Assembly: GCF_902686445.1 (NCBI RefSeq)
Contig: NC_062224.1
Coordinates: 55,179,156-55,243,155 of the forward strand
Direction: 5' to 3'
DNA: 64,000 bases
Source: Sciurus carolinensis
Taxonomy: Eukaryota; Chordata; Mammalia; Rodentia; Sciuridae
Made by a program: the position numbers and the translations under genes. Shown here piece by piece: positions 10,496 to 22,013 of this stretch. Below the pieces are notes generated by a model. That model was given only the letters and a program-made list of their open reading frames with translations. It did no database searches and was not told where the DNA came from. Each line of letters starts with the position of its first letter. The first letter of the stretch is position 1.

Positions 10496-11510
10496 TTCAC
10501 AGAAGTACCCAGACCTGAAACAATATTATTTTTTGAATTTCATTGCTTATTATTGATACTTCTTTCCATCTATTATTCACTTTTATCTTTTATTTATCTG
10601 TTTTTAGTTTGAGTATCCACATTTATCTTCATATACACATTCCTACATGTTTATATGTATTCATATTCATATATATATGAATATACTTTAACAGCAACCA
10701 AATTCTTGCTCATACATTTTTATATATATTCAGTTATATAATCATGAACTATAACAAATTGTAAACATCTATCTCAAAAGAAAAACAACTACATGCAAAT
10801 TTATATCCATTTAAGTATTTTCATGTATATTTTACATATATATTCACATTTGTAGTCTCGTATATTGATAAAGATATTCAATCCCCAAACTAACCCTATT
10901 TTTCTACATTAGTCCTATACCTACCAATATACCTCAGATTAACCTCTATACATATAAACCATAACAATTTACATGAATGTACCTATGTATGTGGGGATAT
11001 AACACATGATGGCTATGGCTTTGGATGTGTCTTGTCACATCTCCTTTCCTGGCACAAAGCAGAGAGAGAGTGGGCAGACATGGAGGCACTGGTGAAGCCC
11101 AGCAAGGGACAGTGAGGTGGAAGAGCAGGCACCCCAGGGCTCAAGAAGTAACCCACCCCTTCCTCTCCCAGGGTGGGCTCACACTTTACTTTGTGTGAAC
11201 CAACATTTACTGAGCACCCACTGTATGCTGGTCAGCATGGGGATGAAAACTGTGTAAGCAGAACTTCCATCCTTGGGAGGCCCGGAGGTGAACAAGCGTC
11301 CTAGGCAGGCAAAGGGCTTCCTTGTATGTTGACCTTGACAAAAATGGGTATGAAAAAGCATTGTGGGGTCCAGGCAAGGGTGATTTATATTTTTCTAAGA
11401 GAGTATGAGGGAAGTTCAAGTCCAGTTGTCACAAAAAAGTACCATAATCTTGTCTGTGTCACAGTCCCATATATGGACAAATATGGACACTGTTCTTGGC
11501 ATGTGCACAT
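10496..11510. other. no recognised gene
   Basis: Bases to about 10990 are AT-rich with many TATATTCATAT-like stretches. After 11040 the sequence is GC-richer and unique-looking. No coding signal was seen. Confidence 0.4.

Positions 11511-11546
<36 letters not shown>
11511..11546. repeat. (CA)n microsatellite
   Basis: An uninterrupted CA dinucleotide run. Confidence 0.95.
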
Positions 11547-11550
<4 letters not shown>

Positions 11551-11687
11551 TTATTTTGCTCAAAAGCAAAACACAGTAAGGCAAAGGCAACACTCAACTC
11601 CAGGTGTCTGTTCTTTCCTATCTCCAGTCACTGCCTAGGGAGGTGTTTGGGGGTTTGGGGCTGCTCTCCTTCAACAAAGACTGACTG

Positions 11688-11691
<4 letters not shown>

Positions 11692-11730
<39 letters not shown>
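11692..11730. repeat. (GT)n microsatellite
   Basis: An uninterrupted GT run 146 bases after the CA run, so the two could pair as an imperfect inverted repeat. Confidence 0.95.
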
Positions 11731-11732
<2 letters not shown>

Positions 11733-13454
11733 GGAAGGGGCTGCTTTCTATAACTGAGGTCAAGTGCAATTCACATTGGATTTGGGGGGAAATTGAGTGG
11801 ATCATGGAGTAAGTTTAGGAGCTCAGCCTCTAGAATCAGAGAACTTGGATTTCAATCTTAGTGCCACCAGTGTCTGCCTTTGTGATCAGGGAAAAGTAAA
11901 TTCTCTGACCTCAGTTTCTTCATCTGACAAATGGTCATAATGATTATACCTGCTCCACTGAGTTGTAAGAGTTAAAGGAGTTAATCTACATAGAACATTT
12001 AGTAAACACTAGTGGTTATTGTTGTTATTTTTTAATACTCATCTGTATGTTGTTTTTATAATGTTCAAGCCAGTCAAGGGTTCAGTCACTGGACCCCTGT
12101 GTGGGCAGAACAGCCACAGAGCTATGCTGTTCATGTGAGCAACACACAGAGTAAGGGACATGCTAGGCACAGACCCTGCCATTTGGTGTGATTTGAAGCC
12201 ATAATGTCTACCTATCTCCCAAGTTCCTCATCTAAAAGCCTGAAACATTAATTTTTAAAATCTCAACCACCATTTTGCTTTGTTAAAGTTCCATCATACC
12301 ATTGCCTGGGGAGAGAAAACACATGTCCCTCTTACAACGTGACAGACACACCTTGATGCATTCCTGAGCAGCAGGTACAGACAGAACAAGCTCTTTCTGT
12401 GTGAGAAGGGAGGAGACTGGGACAGTCAGTTGGGAGCCCCAAGGAGCCTGGAACAGGAAAGTAGGTGCTGATAGGTTGTTTGGAATGAAGCACATGGGGC
12501 TGGAGGTTGGTGTTTAGGGCATAATACCCGGCACATAGTAGGTCCTCTCTAAACTAGCTATTCATCAAAGGTCCCAGAAAGAGCCTGGGCACTACCATGT
12601 GTGGCCAGTCACCAGTGTGCCTAGGACAGGGAGTCAGAGGGCCAGGAAGGAGGGCCTGGTAGAGGTGCTTGTAGATGTGCTCAGCCCATCCGAATGCCCA
12701 GAGGAAGCCAGAGCCTCTGCCACACCTTCCTAACTAGGGAAGAACCCCAGCTCAGAGGCTTCTAGAAATCAAGGCTTCCCCAGAGGACTTCTTCAGTGAC
12801 ACAGAGAGGCTGCCAAAGCCAGCCTCTGGAGAGGACAAGGGAGCACATTTCCCTTCCCTCTTTCCCTGCCTGCTCTCATAGGAGGAAGGTTGGTGACACA
12901 AGGATCCTGCCACTTGGGATTTGATCCTTCCACTAGGATGTTTAAGTCCTAAATGATTTAGTATTAAATGATTTTGATGCTTAAATAAAGTAATGGAATC
13001 CAGCGCTCGCCCAGGGCTTGACCTAGCAGAACCTCTGTGAAGGGATATGACAGTTGCTCCTCGCAGTCCTTAAAGTGATGCCCGATGCTGTCATCCAGTG
13101 TGCATGATGGAACTTTCTAACTTTTTAATTAGAATTGAATTCATTTATTTACTGTTGTCAAAGTCATTATGATTATTTGCTCCATTGGTCTTAGGCTCCC
13201 CCCCATGACCCTAGTCTTCTGTTCTTGTTAATTTAAGTCATTAGTAGTAAATATTATGTTAGAACCTGTCCATTTGGCATGGTAGATTCCTGCACCCAGA
13301 GTAGAAAGTCCCCTTTTCCAGTCCCGGTGCTGCTTCTCACTGTGGGGCAGTGAGGACGTCAGAGTCTCCTGATGTTCAGCTCCCCTCATCTGTGAAATGC
13401 CCTGCCATCTTCTTCCTGTTCAAATCTGTGTTTTGTTGTGAGAATCACAGTGCC
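11731..13454. other. unique non-coding sequence
   Basis: I recognise no repeat or exon. The AT-rich part near 12940-13260 contains TAAATGATTTAGTATTAAAT and TTTTTAATTAGAATTGAATT, which could be regulatory but this is not shown. Confidence 0.4.
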
Positions 13455-13564
13455 ACCATTCATTCATTCATTCATTCATTCAGCAATGAGTAGCAGGCCC
13501 TGAGTTCCAGCTTCCAGCAAGTAAGGAAGTCAAGGCTCCTGGAATCAGGGGCATTCTGTAGAGG

Positions 13565-13629
<65 letters not shown>

Positions 13630-13650
13630 ACACACACACACACACACAGA
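13455..13650. repeat. (ATTC)n, (CT)n and (CA)n microsatellite cluster
   Basis: ATTC units occupy 13458-13482. A long CT run covers 13568-13626 and leads directly into CA units at 13629-13648. The 66-codon minus frame of alternating Arg-Glu is only this repeat read as protein. Confidence 0.95.
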
Positions 13651-15439
13651 GAGCAAAGCATTGACTAATGGAAGACTCACTGACTCACTTCCTCTCTTCT
13701 CTTTCTCCTTTCATCAAATGACAGTTCTTTTCTGAATCACAGAGCTGAGCATATCACCACCTTGCTCAGAAACCTCCCTTGTCCCTATAATAAAGTTGGA
13801 CTTATCTGTCATGGAAGCTGTGGTCCCAAACTGGCCAGCCTCCTCCAGCTGCTCAGGGTCTTCTGCAGAAGGAGCTGGTGAGCTTTGCCACGCACTCAAT
13901 ATTCTGCTAAGTGCCTTATCTGTTGAGTCTCACAACCTTCTTATGAACTATGTCCTGTTCTTTCTTTATGGGGAAACCAAGGCAGAGGGAAGTAAAAGAA
14001 CACAACACTAAAGGTCACACAACTCATAAATGGCAGCCTTAGAACTCAGATTGAGGGCCACCATCCATAGCACCCATCCCTCACCCACGGTGCACCCGCC
14101 ATGCTGCTCCCCACGGGGCTCCACTGCTTTCCTCCTGAGGGGATCTCACAGTTGCCCATGGCCAGCGCCAGCATCTTCACACTGCTGCTCCAGTGTGCGT
14201 GCACACGGTGCCGCTGCTCTCCTGCTCCCCACCCCAGAAGACTCCCTCACGTGTGCCATCCCTGTCATGCCCCACAGAGGTTTCATATGTACCTGTCCCT
14301 CGACACACAGCGGGGGTCTTGTACACATTCACAGCAGCCAGAGCTCAATAAAGGTTTGCTGAATGGGAGAAAATCAACAGCATGGAGAAAACGCTCTGAA
14401 ACCGCAAAGCATCGGAGAAACAGAAGCCAGCCGATGCTTTAAAAAGTTCTTTTTCAATGCAGATAGATTTAGAGTATGAAGTACTCATTTGTGACCAAGC
14501 AATTTCTTCTTGTTGATTTGAGGCCACTTTCCACACGAACTCACTACATGAGGAAATGTACATTTCTGCCTTTTCACCAGGGGTCATTACATGGGGAAAT
14601 GTTCCCATTACTTACTGAGAGAGAAAATTAAAACTGTCTCCTTACAGTCTTTGCACAAAGGCAAGTTTGTCACACTGTAACGGGTTTTGAAAAGCATCAA
14701 TCAAGTGACTCCAGTTGGGGGAAAATCCTTCCAGGTAATGGAACCTGGCCCAGGAGTCAGGTCCTTTGCTTGGGTCACAACTCTGGTCCTTGCCAGCTGT
14801 GCATCTTTGACCTTCCCAGCAGAACACAGAGGCCACAAAATGATTTCTGAAGTCCCTTCAAATCCCAGGGTCCTTAGATTCAGATCTTGGCTGTGCAGCC
14901 TTGTTATTTGGAGTTGCTTAATTGATTTTGGAGATCAATTTCAATGCTTATAAATTGAAACTGGTCTGATTTATGGGGAAATTATGGGCATTGCAGAGAA
15001 ATATTAATGTCAATTGCTCATGTAATTTGAAATCTAATAAATGCAGAGAAGAACAAAGAAGGTTAGGGTTACCCAGTTAAACATGATGGCTCCCTAGCCT
15101 AGTGGTGGCCAGTGCTCTCTCTTTGCAAGAGGAGTTAGGTAGGTGAGGCCTGAAATCTCCTTTCTCTTGGGGTAGTAAACTGAGATTTATGCAGTCTACA
15201 ACCTTAGAAACTGAATTTCTTATTCTCTAAGGAAGGTGGCCTCCATCTCTCTGGTACTCATCTGCTCTCATTTCTGGGTGGATCTATCTCATCATCCCTC
15301 TGACCTTCCAGAACCAGAGCTCTAGACTACAAAATTAGCAAGCTCAAGGCTTTCCTGTGGCTGCTTTTTTGGCTACTAATAAAAAAATGCTTTATATGAA
15401 ATCATTTGTAGTGAGGGAGTAAGAATAATATTATAAAAC
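13651..15439. other. unique non-coding sequence with two small palindromes
   Basis: There is no recognised exon. Overlapping frames near 14030-14442 are GC-driven and resemble no protein I know. An AT-rich stretch at 14900-15060 carries two adjacent short inverted repeats (14920-14940 and 14939-14960). Confidence 0.4.
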
Positions 15440-16559
15440 CAAAGTTTTCTTAAATAATACTATAGACTTCAAATAAATGGAAGAATCATCAAAAAAACTT
15501 AAATGTCCTGAAATAGTTTCAATGACAAGTTCTACCAGATGGTCAAGAGAAAATAATTCTAATTTCACAAAACTATTCATGAGAATAGCAAGAAAGGGAA
15601 TGTTTTCCAAACTCTAGTTATGAGGCTTTCAACATTGTGATTCCAGAACCTACCAAAGGCAGTAGGAGACAGGAAAATTTTGGCCAATAATTCGATACTT
15701 ATGGATACGAAAATTCTAGACAACGTAGTCGTCGACCAAATCCTGCAGCATAGCCAAAGGATGGTACATCAAAACCAAGTTTTTTCTTCTAGAATGCAAA
15801 GCTGGCTTTAGCATTAATTAATGTAAATTTTAAACATTAATGATGTAATTTTCTCAATTATCAGATTAAGGGGAAATGTGTGATTATTTTAATGACCATA
15901 GAAAATAATAAAATTGAATATCATTTATGATCTTAAAAATTCTTCTCAAGTGAGAATTCCTTAACATGATAAAGTAAACCAAACAAATATCCTGCCACAG
16001 ACATTCTTAATGGTGAAAAAGTGAAAATGTTTCTTTTTCAATGAATAACAATGTAAGGGCTATCACAATTTTTATTCATCATTGAACAAAATGTCTTAGT
16101 ACAGTAATGCAAGAAAAATTAATAAGAATATAAGAATTTTTAAATTATATATTATTATTGGTTAAATAATTTACTTTTATTTCTTATTGCAGTATATTTG
16201 TACATCTTTATGGAATACATTAGGATAATTTGATTCATGTACATAATGTGGGATAAACAAATTAGGGTAATAAGCACTTCCATCTCTTCAAACATTTTCA
16301 TATTTACATGTTGGGAATTTTAAAGGGAGAAACAAGATTGTTATTCTTTGTAGATGCTATGATTGTTCACATGAGAAATCCAAAAGAATCTGTAGAAAAC
16401 TTATTATATTCAGTAAAAAGTTTGTCAAGATTATGTATGTAATATCAACATATAAAATTATTTTGTCTTTTTTATGTACTGTTGTGAAGATTTAGAAAAT
16501 AAAATTGAGATGCACTTTTCTTGTGAACCTAAAACTGCTCTAAAAATAAAGTTCACAAA

Positions 16560-16945
16560 TTTTTAAAAGGATGCCAATTAGAATAGCATATAAATTGTTT
16601 GAAAGCACTAATAATGTTGAATAAGTGGAAATGGAGTTGAGTGATGGTTTCCAGAAGTGGTGAGGAGGAGGAAATGGGAGAAGCAGGTCAAGGTACACAG
16701 ATTTACAGGTAGGCAGAATCAAGAATAGACACCTAATGTACAGCGTGGAGACTGGGATTAGTAATACTGTGTTATGTACTGAATATGTGCTGAGAGAGTA
16801 GAATTTAGGTGTTCTTATTATAATGGTGTAACAAGGGAAGGTGATATGTATGTTAGTTGTAGTAATCATTTCTCTATGCATATGTATATCAAAACCTCAT
16901 TTTATATACCTTGAATATATACAATTCAAATAAATAAAACATTAA
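16560..16945 (+). mobile_element. L1M-like 3'UTR piece inside the old L1
   Basis: 'GGTTTCCAGAAGTGGTGAGG', 'AAATGGGAGAAGCAGGTCAA' and a terminal CTCATTTTATATACCTTGAA ... AATAAATAAAAC block recall the 3'UTR of old L1 families. The match is by eye. Confidence 0.45.
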
Positions 16946-17261
16946 ATGGGTAACAATGCTAAATAAAGTTGCCTTATAGAGACATAAGGAAAAGGCTGTA
17001 TAAATTTTAATATTCCGCATTCTGTTATAGCTTCTCCCTACATTTAAAAATACTTTAATAAATTTCATGTGCAAAATTTTCCAGGCAATAAAGCATAATG
17101 AAAAGTTAAAGGAAAGTGTAACACAAACATTCTAAAAGTTCTATTTTTTTCTATCTTTTTGAAAAACAGGGAAAAAATTCCTAAGAAAATGAAGAAATAT
17201 ACTATGATCATGGGATAGAAAATATTCTCCAAATTGATTTACATATTCAAAGGAATCCCAA

Positions 17262-17262
<1 letters not shown>

Positions 17263-17302
<40 letters not shown>

Positions 17303-17310
17303 TGTGTGTA
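17263..17310. repeat. (GT)n microsatellite
   Basis: GT units with one T interruption, within the old L1. Confidence 0.95.
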
Positions 17311-17840
17311 ACTTGATAAGCAGAGTCTAAATTTATATGTAAGGATAAATGGTCAAATATAGCCAAGGAGATGCCTAGGAAAGCTAACCCCACCAGATAT
17401 CAGGATATGGTATAAAATTATAATTAGCTATGTATGTATAATATGTCAAAATGTACTTAATGTCATGTATATTTAAAAAGAAAAAAGAGAAAATCTCTAA
17501 GGAAATAAATAGAATAAAATAAAATTAGGATTATGTGGCATGGACCCAGAAACTTAAAAATTAGGACAATGGTACAGAGTGGGGTCTAAATACACAGCTT
17601 TTGCCATTAAATATATGACAAATATATTGCTGATTAATGGGGGGAAGAACTGACATTTTAATAAATGATGCTAAAGTAATCCTTATTCAGATAGGGAAAA
17701 TAGAACAAGATCCTACCTCATACCATACACAGAAATCAATTCCAGGTGGATTAAAGAACTAAATATGAAAGCAAAAGTATAAAGCATCTAGAAAAGCATA
17801 TTTTCATGACTTTGGAATGGAGAAGCCTGTCTTAAGACAT

Positions 17841-18799
17841 CTCCTGTGCCCCTAAGAGATGGAAGAGTGGTTCCTACTAGGCTCAGGATGCTGCCCTGGG
17901 TTAGGAAGGAGGGTGCATCAGGGAGAGGGACCCAAGAGTCTTCCCAGTCACTCTAATTCTATGTTTCTCAACCTGGGTCATGGTTGCCTAAGTGTTTGCT
18001 TTATTATCACTTAGGATGTCGCTCGATGTTGAATGCACTATTCAGTAGCCTGAAATATTTGACATTACAATTTTTTTTAATGGAGAATTTCCAATCAACC
18101 TCTATGATTTGTGTTCTGAGTAGTAAGAAAACCTTGGTCATCTAGGAAGTGGACAGTGACATGTCTGGTGAGGAGAAGGAAGTGAGGTTGAGTCAAAGAA
18201 GCCAACCATCCATGTTCTTGGAGGTAGGATGTCTGCTGTCACTGTGGACAGTATGCTCTCCCATGGCTCAGCTGGAAGATCCTACCTGTCGGCCTGTGCT
18301 CTCAAGAGGGCCTATCAACTGCACATACACAGGGAGGCAAATACAGGTGTACTGTTCCAAGGGACAAGAGTGAGACAATTAGGGTGCATAATCTCACAGA
18401 AAATGATTTAGCTTAGATTTGCCTGACCTATTCATTCTTAAAACCATAGGCCTTGGCAACCACTGTAGTTAATCAGCAGAATGAAGATTGTCTCTTACCA
18501 TGTCGGATCATAAACCCAGGACCCTCACCTTCATCTTTTTTCACTGGTCCTCTAGCATGAGACCTAGAGAGTGTACCCAACTCCCATGGAAAACTTCATC
18601 TGGAATTCCCTTGAGAAACCAGAGTCTCATAAAAGCTACGCAAATGGGGATGAGAGAGGGGAGGGCCAAGGACTCACCAGTCACAATTTCTTTTGGTTGG
18701 AATCTCTCTTCTTCTCTGCTCCTTCTTGTGGAGGAGGCGGTTATTTTCTGACTTTGAGCTGCTATGAATAAATCTATGAATGTTCAAAAAAGAGAAGTA
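17841..18799. other. no recognised feature
   Basis: Unique-looking DNA. Overlapping short frames at 18149-18411 and 18488-18771 show no domain. Confidence 0.4.
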
Positions 18800-19140
18800 A
18801 CTGAACAATAGCATTAGTACATTTCCAAATTCTAATTAGTATACATTTGGACCAATAGCAGTGAACCAAGTGCTATATAAACCCCAGCTGAGCGCTCTCA
18901 TGAAGAAAACCTGCCGTGGCCACCTGTATTGCAGCAGGAAAGTTCTATTCCTGTTCCTCCATAAATCCTGTTACAGTGGAGACCAGCAGAGTCCAAGAGA
19001 GTCCCTTGTTAGACTTCAGAGCTGCAACGCTTCTCTGCTGCAGAGAACCCCAGCTTGTGCAGGCCCCCACCTGCCAGCAGAGCAGTGAATTGAGTTTCAT
19101 TGCAGAACTCTGGTCAAAGATATTGTTATACGTTGGATTA
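18800..19140 (+). mobile_element. endogenous retrovirus LTR 3' part plus leader, family E
   Basis: A CCAAT box (18852-18856) and TATATAA (18874-18880) are followed by 'AAAACCTGCC..TTGCAGCAGGAAAG' and an ATAAATCC polyadenylation-type site near 18962. Then comes a leader block ending CTGCCAGCAGAGCAGTGAAT. The same order recurs at 53700-54190, and the leader block recurs at 58640-58740. It is non-coding and truncated at the right, near an L1 insertion point. Confidence 0.6.
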
Positions 19141-19144
19141 TTAG

Positions 19145-19159
19145 TAAGTAATGCTTTTT
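19145..19159. repeat. left target-site duplication of the inverted L1
   Basis: TAAGTAATGCTTTTT is identical to 30909-30923. The empty site reads GCTTTTT/AAATTT, an ideal L1 endonuclease TTTT/AA cut on the plus strand, as expected for a minus-strand insertion. Confidence 0.85.
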
Positions 19160-20896
19160 TTTTCTCCCCCACCCCTCCCACTCCTCTTTTCCCTCTATAC
19201 AGTCCCTCCTTCCTCCATTTTTGCCCCCCTCCCACCCCCAATTATGTGTCATCATCCACTTATCAGTGAGATCATTGATCTTTTGGGTTTTCTGAGATTG
19301 GCTTATCTCACATTGCATGATATTCTCCAATTTCATCCATTTGCCTGTCAATGCCATAATTTTATCATTCTTTATGGCTGAGTAATATTTCATTGTATAT
19401 ATATATATATATATACCACAGTTTCTTTATCCATTCATCAATTGAAGGACATCTAGGTTGGTTCCACAATCTGGCTATTGTGAATTGAGCAGCTATGAAC
19501 ATTCATGTGGCTGTATCTCTGTAGTATGCTGATTTTAATTCCTTTGGGTATAGACCGAGAAGTGGGATAGCTGGGTCAAATGGTGGGTCCATTCCAAGTT
19601 TTCTAAGGAGTCTCCACACTGCTTTCCAGAGTGACTGCACTAATTTGCAGACCCACCAGCAATGTATGAGTGTACCTTTTTCCCCACATTCTCTCCAACA
19701 CCTATTGTTGCTTGTTTTCTTGATAATCACCATTCTAATTGGGGTGAGATGGAATCTTGGGGTAGTTTTGATTTGCATTTCTCTTATTACTAAAGATGGT
19801 GAACATTTTTTCATATGTTTGTTGATTGCTTGTAGATCTTCTTCTGTGACATGTCTGTTCATTTCCTTAGCCCATTTGTAGATTGGGTTATTTGCATGCT
19901 TGGTGTAGAGTTTTTTGAGTTCTTTATAGATTCTGGAAATTAGTGTTCTATCTGAAGTATGAGTGGCAAAGATTTTCTCCCACTCTGTAGGCTCTCTCTT
20001 TGCATTGCTGAGCAAAGTTTGCTCAGAAAAGTTTCCTTTGCTGAGAGAAAGCATTTAGTTTGAATCTGTCCCAGTTATTGATTCTTGCTTTTATTTCTTG
20101 TGCTATGGGAGTCCTGTTAAGGAAGTCTGATCCTAAGCCAACAAGTTGAAGATTTGGACCTAATTTTTCTTCTATAAGATGCAAGGTCTCTGGTCTGATT
20201 TCGAGGTCCTTGATCCATTGTGAGTTGATTTTTATGCAGGGTGAGAGATAGGGGTTTAGATTCATTCTGTTGCATATGGATTTCTAATTTTCCCAGCACC
20301 ATTTGTTGAAGAGACTATCTTTTCTTCATTGCATATTTTTGGCCCCTTTGTCTAGTATGAGAAAATTGTATTTATTTGGGTTCATGTCTGTGTCCTCTAT
20401 TCTGTACAATTGATCTTCCTGTCTATTTTGGTGCCAATACCAAGCCGTTTTTGTTACTATTGCTTTGTAGTATAGTTAAAGTTCTGGTATTCCAATACCC
20501 CCTGCAATACCTTCATTCTTCCTGCTAAGGATTGCTTTAGCTATTCTGGGTTTCTTATTCTTCCAGATGAGTTTCGTGATTGCTTGCTCTATTTCTGTAA
20601 CGTACATCATTGGGATTTTAATTGGAATTGCATTGAATCTGTATAGCACTTTTGGTAGTATGGTCATTTTGACAATATTAATTCTGCCTATCCAAGAACA
20701 TGGGAGATCTTTCCATCTTCTAAGGTCTTCCTCAATTTCTTTCTTCAATGTTTTGTAGTTTTCATTGTAGAGATCTTTTACCTCTTTGGTTAGATTGATG
20801 CCCAAGTATTTTTTTTTTTTGAGGCTATTGCAAATGGAGTTGTTTCCCTCACTTCCCTTTCAGATGTTTCATCACTTTCATATAAAAATGCTTTAG
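19160..20896 (-). pseudogene. L1 3'UTR and ORF2 C-terminal half (inverted L1, piece 1)
   Basis: From left to right on plus this is the complement of the A-tail, a C-rich 3'UTR (19160-19240), then ORF2. Minus-strand frames encode the C-terminal cysteine/histidine-rich region: [20 protein letters not shown] within the 183-codon frame 19503-20054, with the C..C....HC pattern of the ORF2 CCHC-like motif. Further right come MDQGP-, NRTPIAQEIKARINNWDRFK-, [10 protein letters not shown] and [11 protein letters not shown] segments. A T-rich stretch at 20811-20823 corresponds to an A-rich codon run in ORF2. Frameshifts and stops separate the frames, so it is inactive. A (TA)n run lies at 19397-19416. 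Confidence 0.85.
20884..20896. repeat. left TSD of the truncated L1 insertion
   Basis: AAAAATGCTTTAG is identical to 21442-21454. The minus-strand ORF2 of the host reads continuously across the pair once 20897-21454 is removed. Confidence 0.85.
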
Positions 20897-21441
20897 CAGA
20901 ATACTACAAAGATGCAGCCACATCAAAGTTCATAGCTGCTCAATTCACAATAGTCAGATTGTGGAACCAACTTAGATGCCCTTCAATTGGTGAATGGATA
21001 AAGAAACTGTAGTATATATACACAATGGAATATTACTCAGCCATGAAGAATAATAAAATTATAGCATTTGCAGGCAAATGGATGAAATTGGAGAATATCA
21101 TGCTAAGTGAGATAAGCCAATCTCAAAAAAACCAAAAGACCAATGATCTCGCTGATAAGCAGATGATGACACATAATGGGGGGGAGGGGCAAGAATGGAG
21201 GAAGGAGGGACTATATAGAGGGAAAACAGGGGTGGGGGGTGGGAGGGTAGGGAAAAAAATAACAGACTGAATCAAACAGCATTACCCTATGTAAATGTAT
21301 GATTACACAAATGGTATTCCTTTACTCCATGTACAAACAGAGAATCAACATGCATCCCATTTTTTTACAATAAAAATAAATTTAAAAAAAGAAAAAAAGA
21401 AAAAAAAATTAAAATGTCGATATTGAGAAAAAACAAAACAA
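20897..21441 (+). mobile_element. 5'-truncated young L1 3' end
   Basis: It begins in ORF2 at AGAATACTACAAAGATGCAG and reads the C-terminal segments TSKFIAAQFTIVRLWNQL and VEYYSAMKNNKIIAFAGKWM-like residues. The ORF2 stop is followed by a 3'UTR with a G-rich run (21178-21255) and an A-rich tail from 21368. After the first A-rich tail there is an extra short non-A segment (TTAAAATGTCGATATTGAG, about 21400-21427) and a second A-rich tail (see findings). A 13-bp TSD flanks it. Confidence 0.9.
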
Positions 21442-21751
21442 AAAAATGCTTTAGATTTATGTGTGTTGATTTTATAGCCTGCTATTTTGCTGAATTCATT
21501 GATGAGGTCTAGAAGTTTTCCGGAGGAGTTTTTTGGATCCTCTAAACATAGAATCATGTCATCAGCAAATAGTGACAGATTAAGTTTCTCTTTTCCTCTT
21601 CATATCCCTTTAATTTCTTTAGTCTGTCTAATTGCTCTGACTAGAGTTTCGAGGACAATGTTGAATAGAAGTGGTGAAAGAGGACATCTCTGTCTTTTTC
21701 TGGTTTTTAAAGGGAATGCTTTCAGTTTTTCTCCATTAAGAATGATGTTGG
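21442..21751 (-). pseudogene. L1 ORF2 reverse transcriptase part (inverted L1, piece 2)
   Basis: Minus-strand codons give the RT palm segment including LSLFADDMI (catalytic FADD near 21558-21570), [15 protein letters not shown] residues and [12 protein letters not shown]. The piece is broken at the left by the truncated L1 and at the right by the full-length L1, and continues at 28376. Confidence 0.9.
21738..21751. repeat. left TSD of the full-length L1
   Basis: AAGAATGATGTTGG is identical to 28362-28375. The complementary strand reads TTCTT/AATGG at the cut, close to the L1 endonuclease preference TTTT/AA. Confidence 0.9.
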
Positions 21752-21756
21752 ATTTT

Positions 21757-21767
21757 CAAGATGGCGG
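21757..21767 (+). promoter_or_regulatory. YY1-like site at the L1 5' end
   Basis: CAAGATGGCGG, 6 bases from the element's first base, matches the core CAAGATGGC bound by YY1. Human L1 has a YY1 site at nearly the same place, where it sets the transcription start. Function here is by analogy. Confidence 0.65.
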
Positions 21768-22013
21768 ACTAGAGGGCGGCTGCATTTCATGTTGCTCCAG
21801 GACGCAGGATTCAAAAGAGGAGATAGTGAGAGACTTGGGACCAACTCAAAGCCGCCAGGTGAGTCTCTCCTGTTGGGGAGGCGTCCCGGATGGGGCGGTA
21901 GCCCCGGAACGCAGGGAACTTTGTGAAGTAGAGTTGCTCAGCGAGACGCCCCTCCCCCCGCTGGAGCAGTAAACACGGACCACTGGGAACATCCTAGAGG
22001 AGGTGGCTCAGCA

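Larger units (their letters stand above)
15440..17840 (+). mobile_element. old L1 ORF2, decayed, with later insertions
   Basis: Successive ORF2 landmarks are readable on plus. They include the RT entry region near 15525-15780, 'ACATTCTTAATGGTGAAAAA' (15998-16020), a decayed FVDAM-type catalytic block near 16350 and the region after 17180 equivalent to '[15 protein letters not shown]'. Near 17720-17780 comes the segment encoding NQFQVDKELNMK-like residues. It has many stops, so no protein is possible. Unrelated pieces at about 16150-16320 and 16560-16940 interrupt it. Confidence 0.65.

Noticed and set aside
11326..11688. Open frames with His-Thr or Val-Cys runs
   Set aside because: These are the CA microsatellite translated in different frames.
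19503..20054. Host protein-coding gene of 183 codons on minus
   Set aside because: It is the C-terminal part of L1 ORF2, with the family's CCHC-like motif and 3'UTR alongside.
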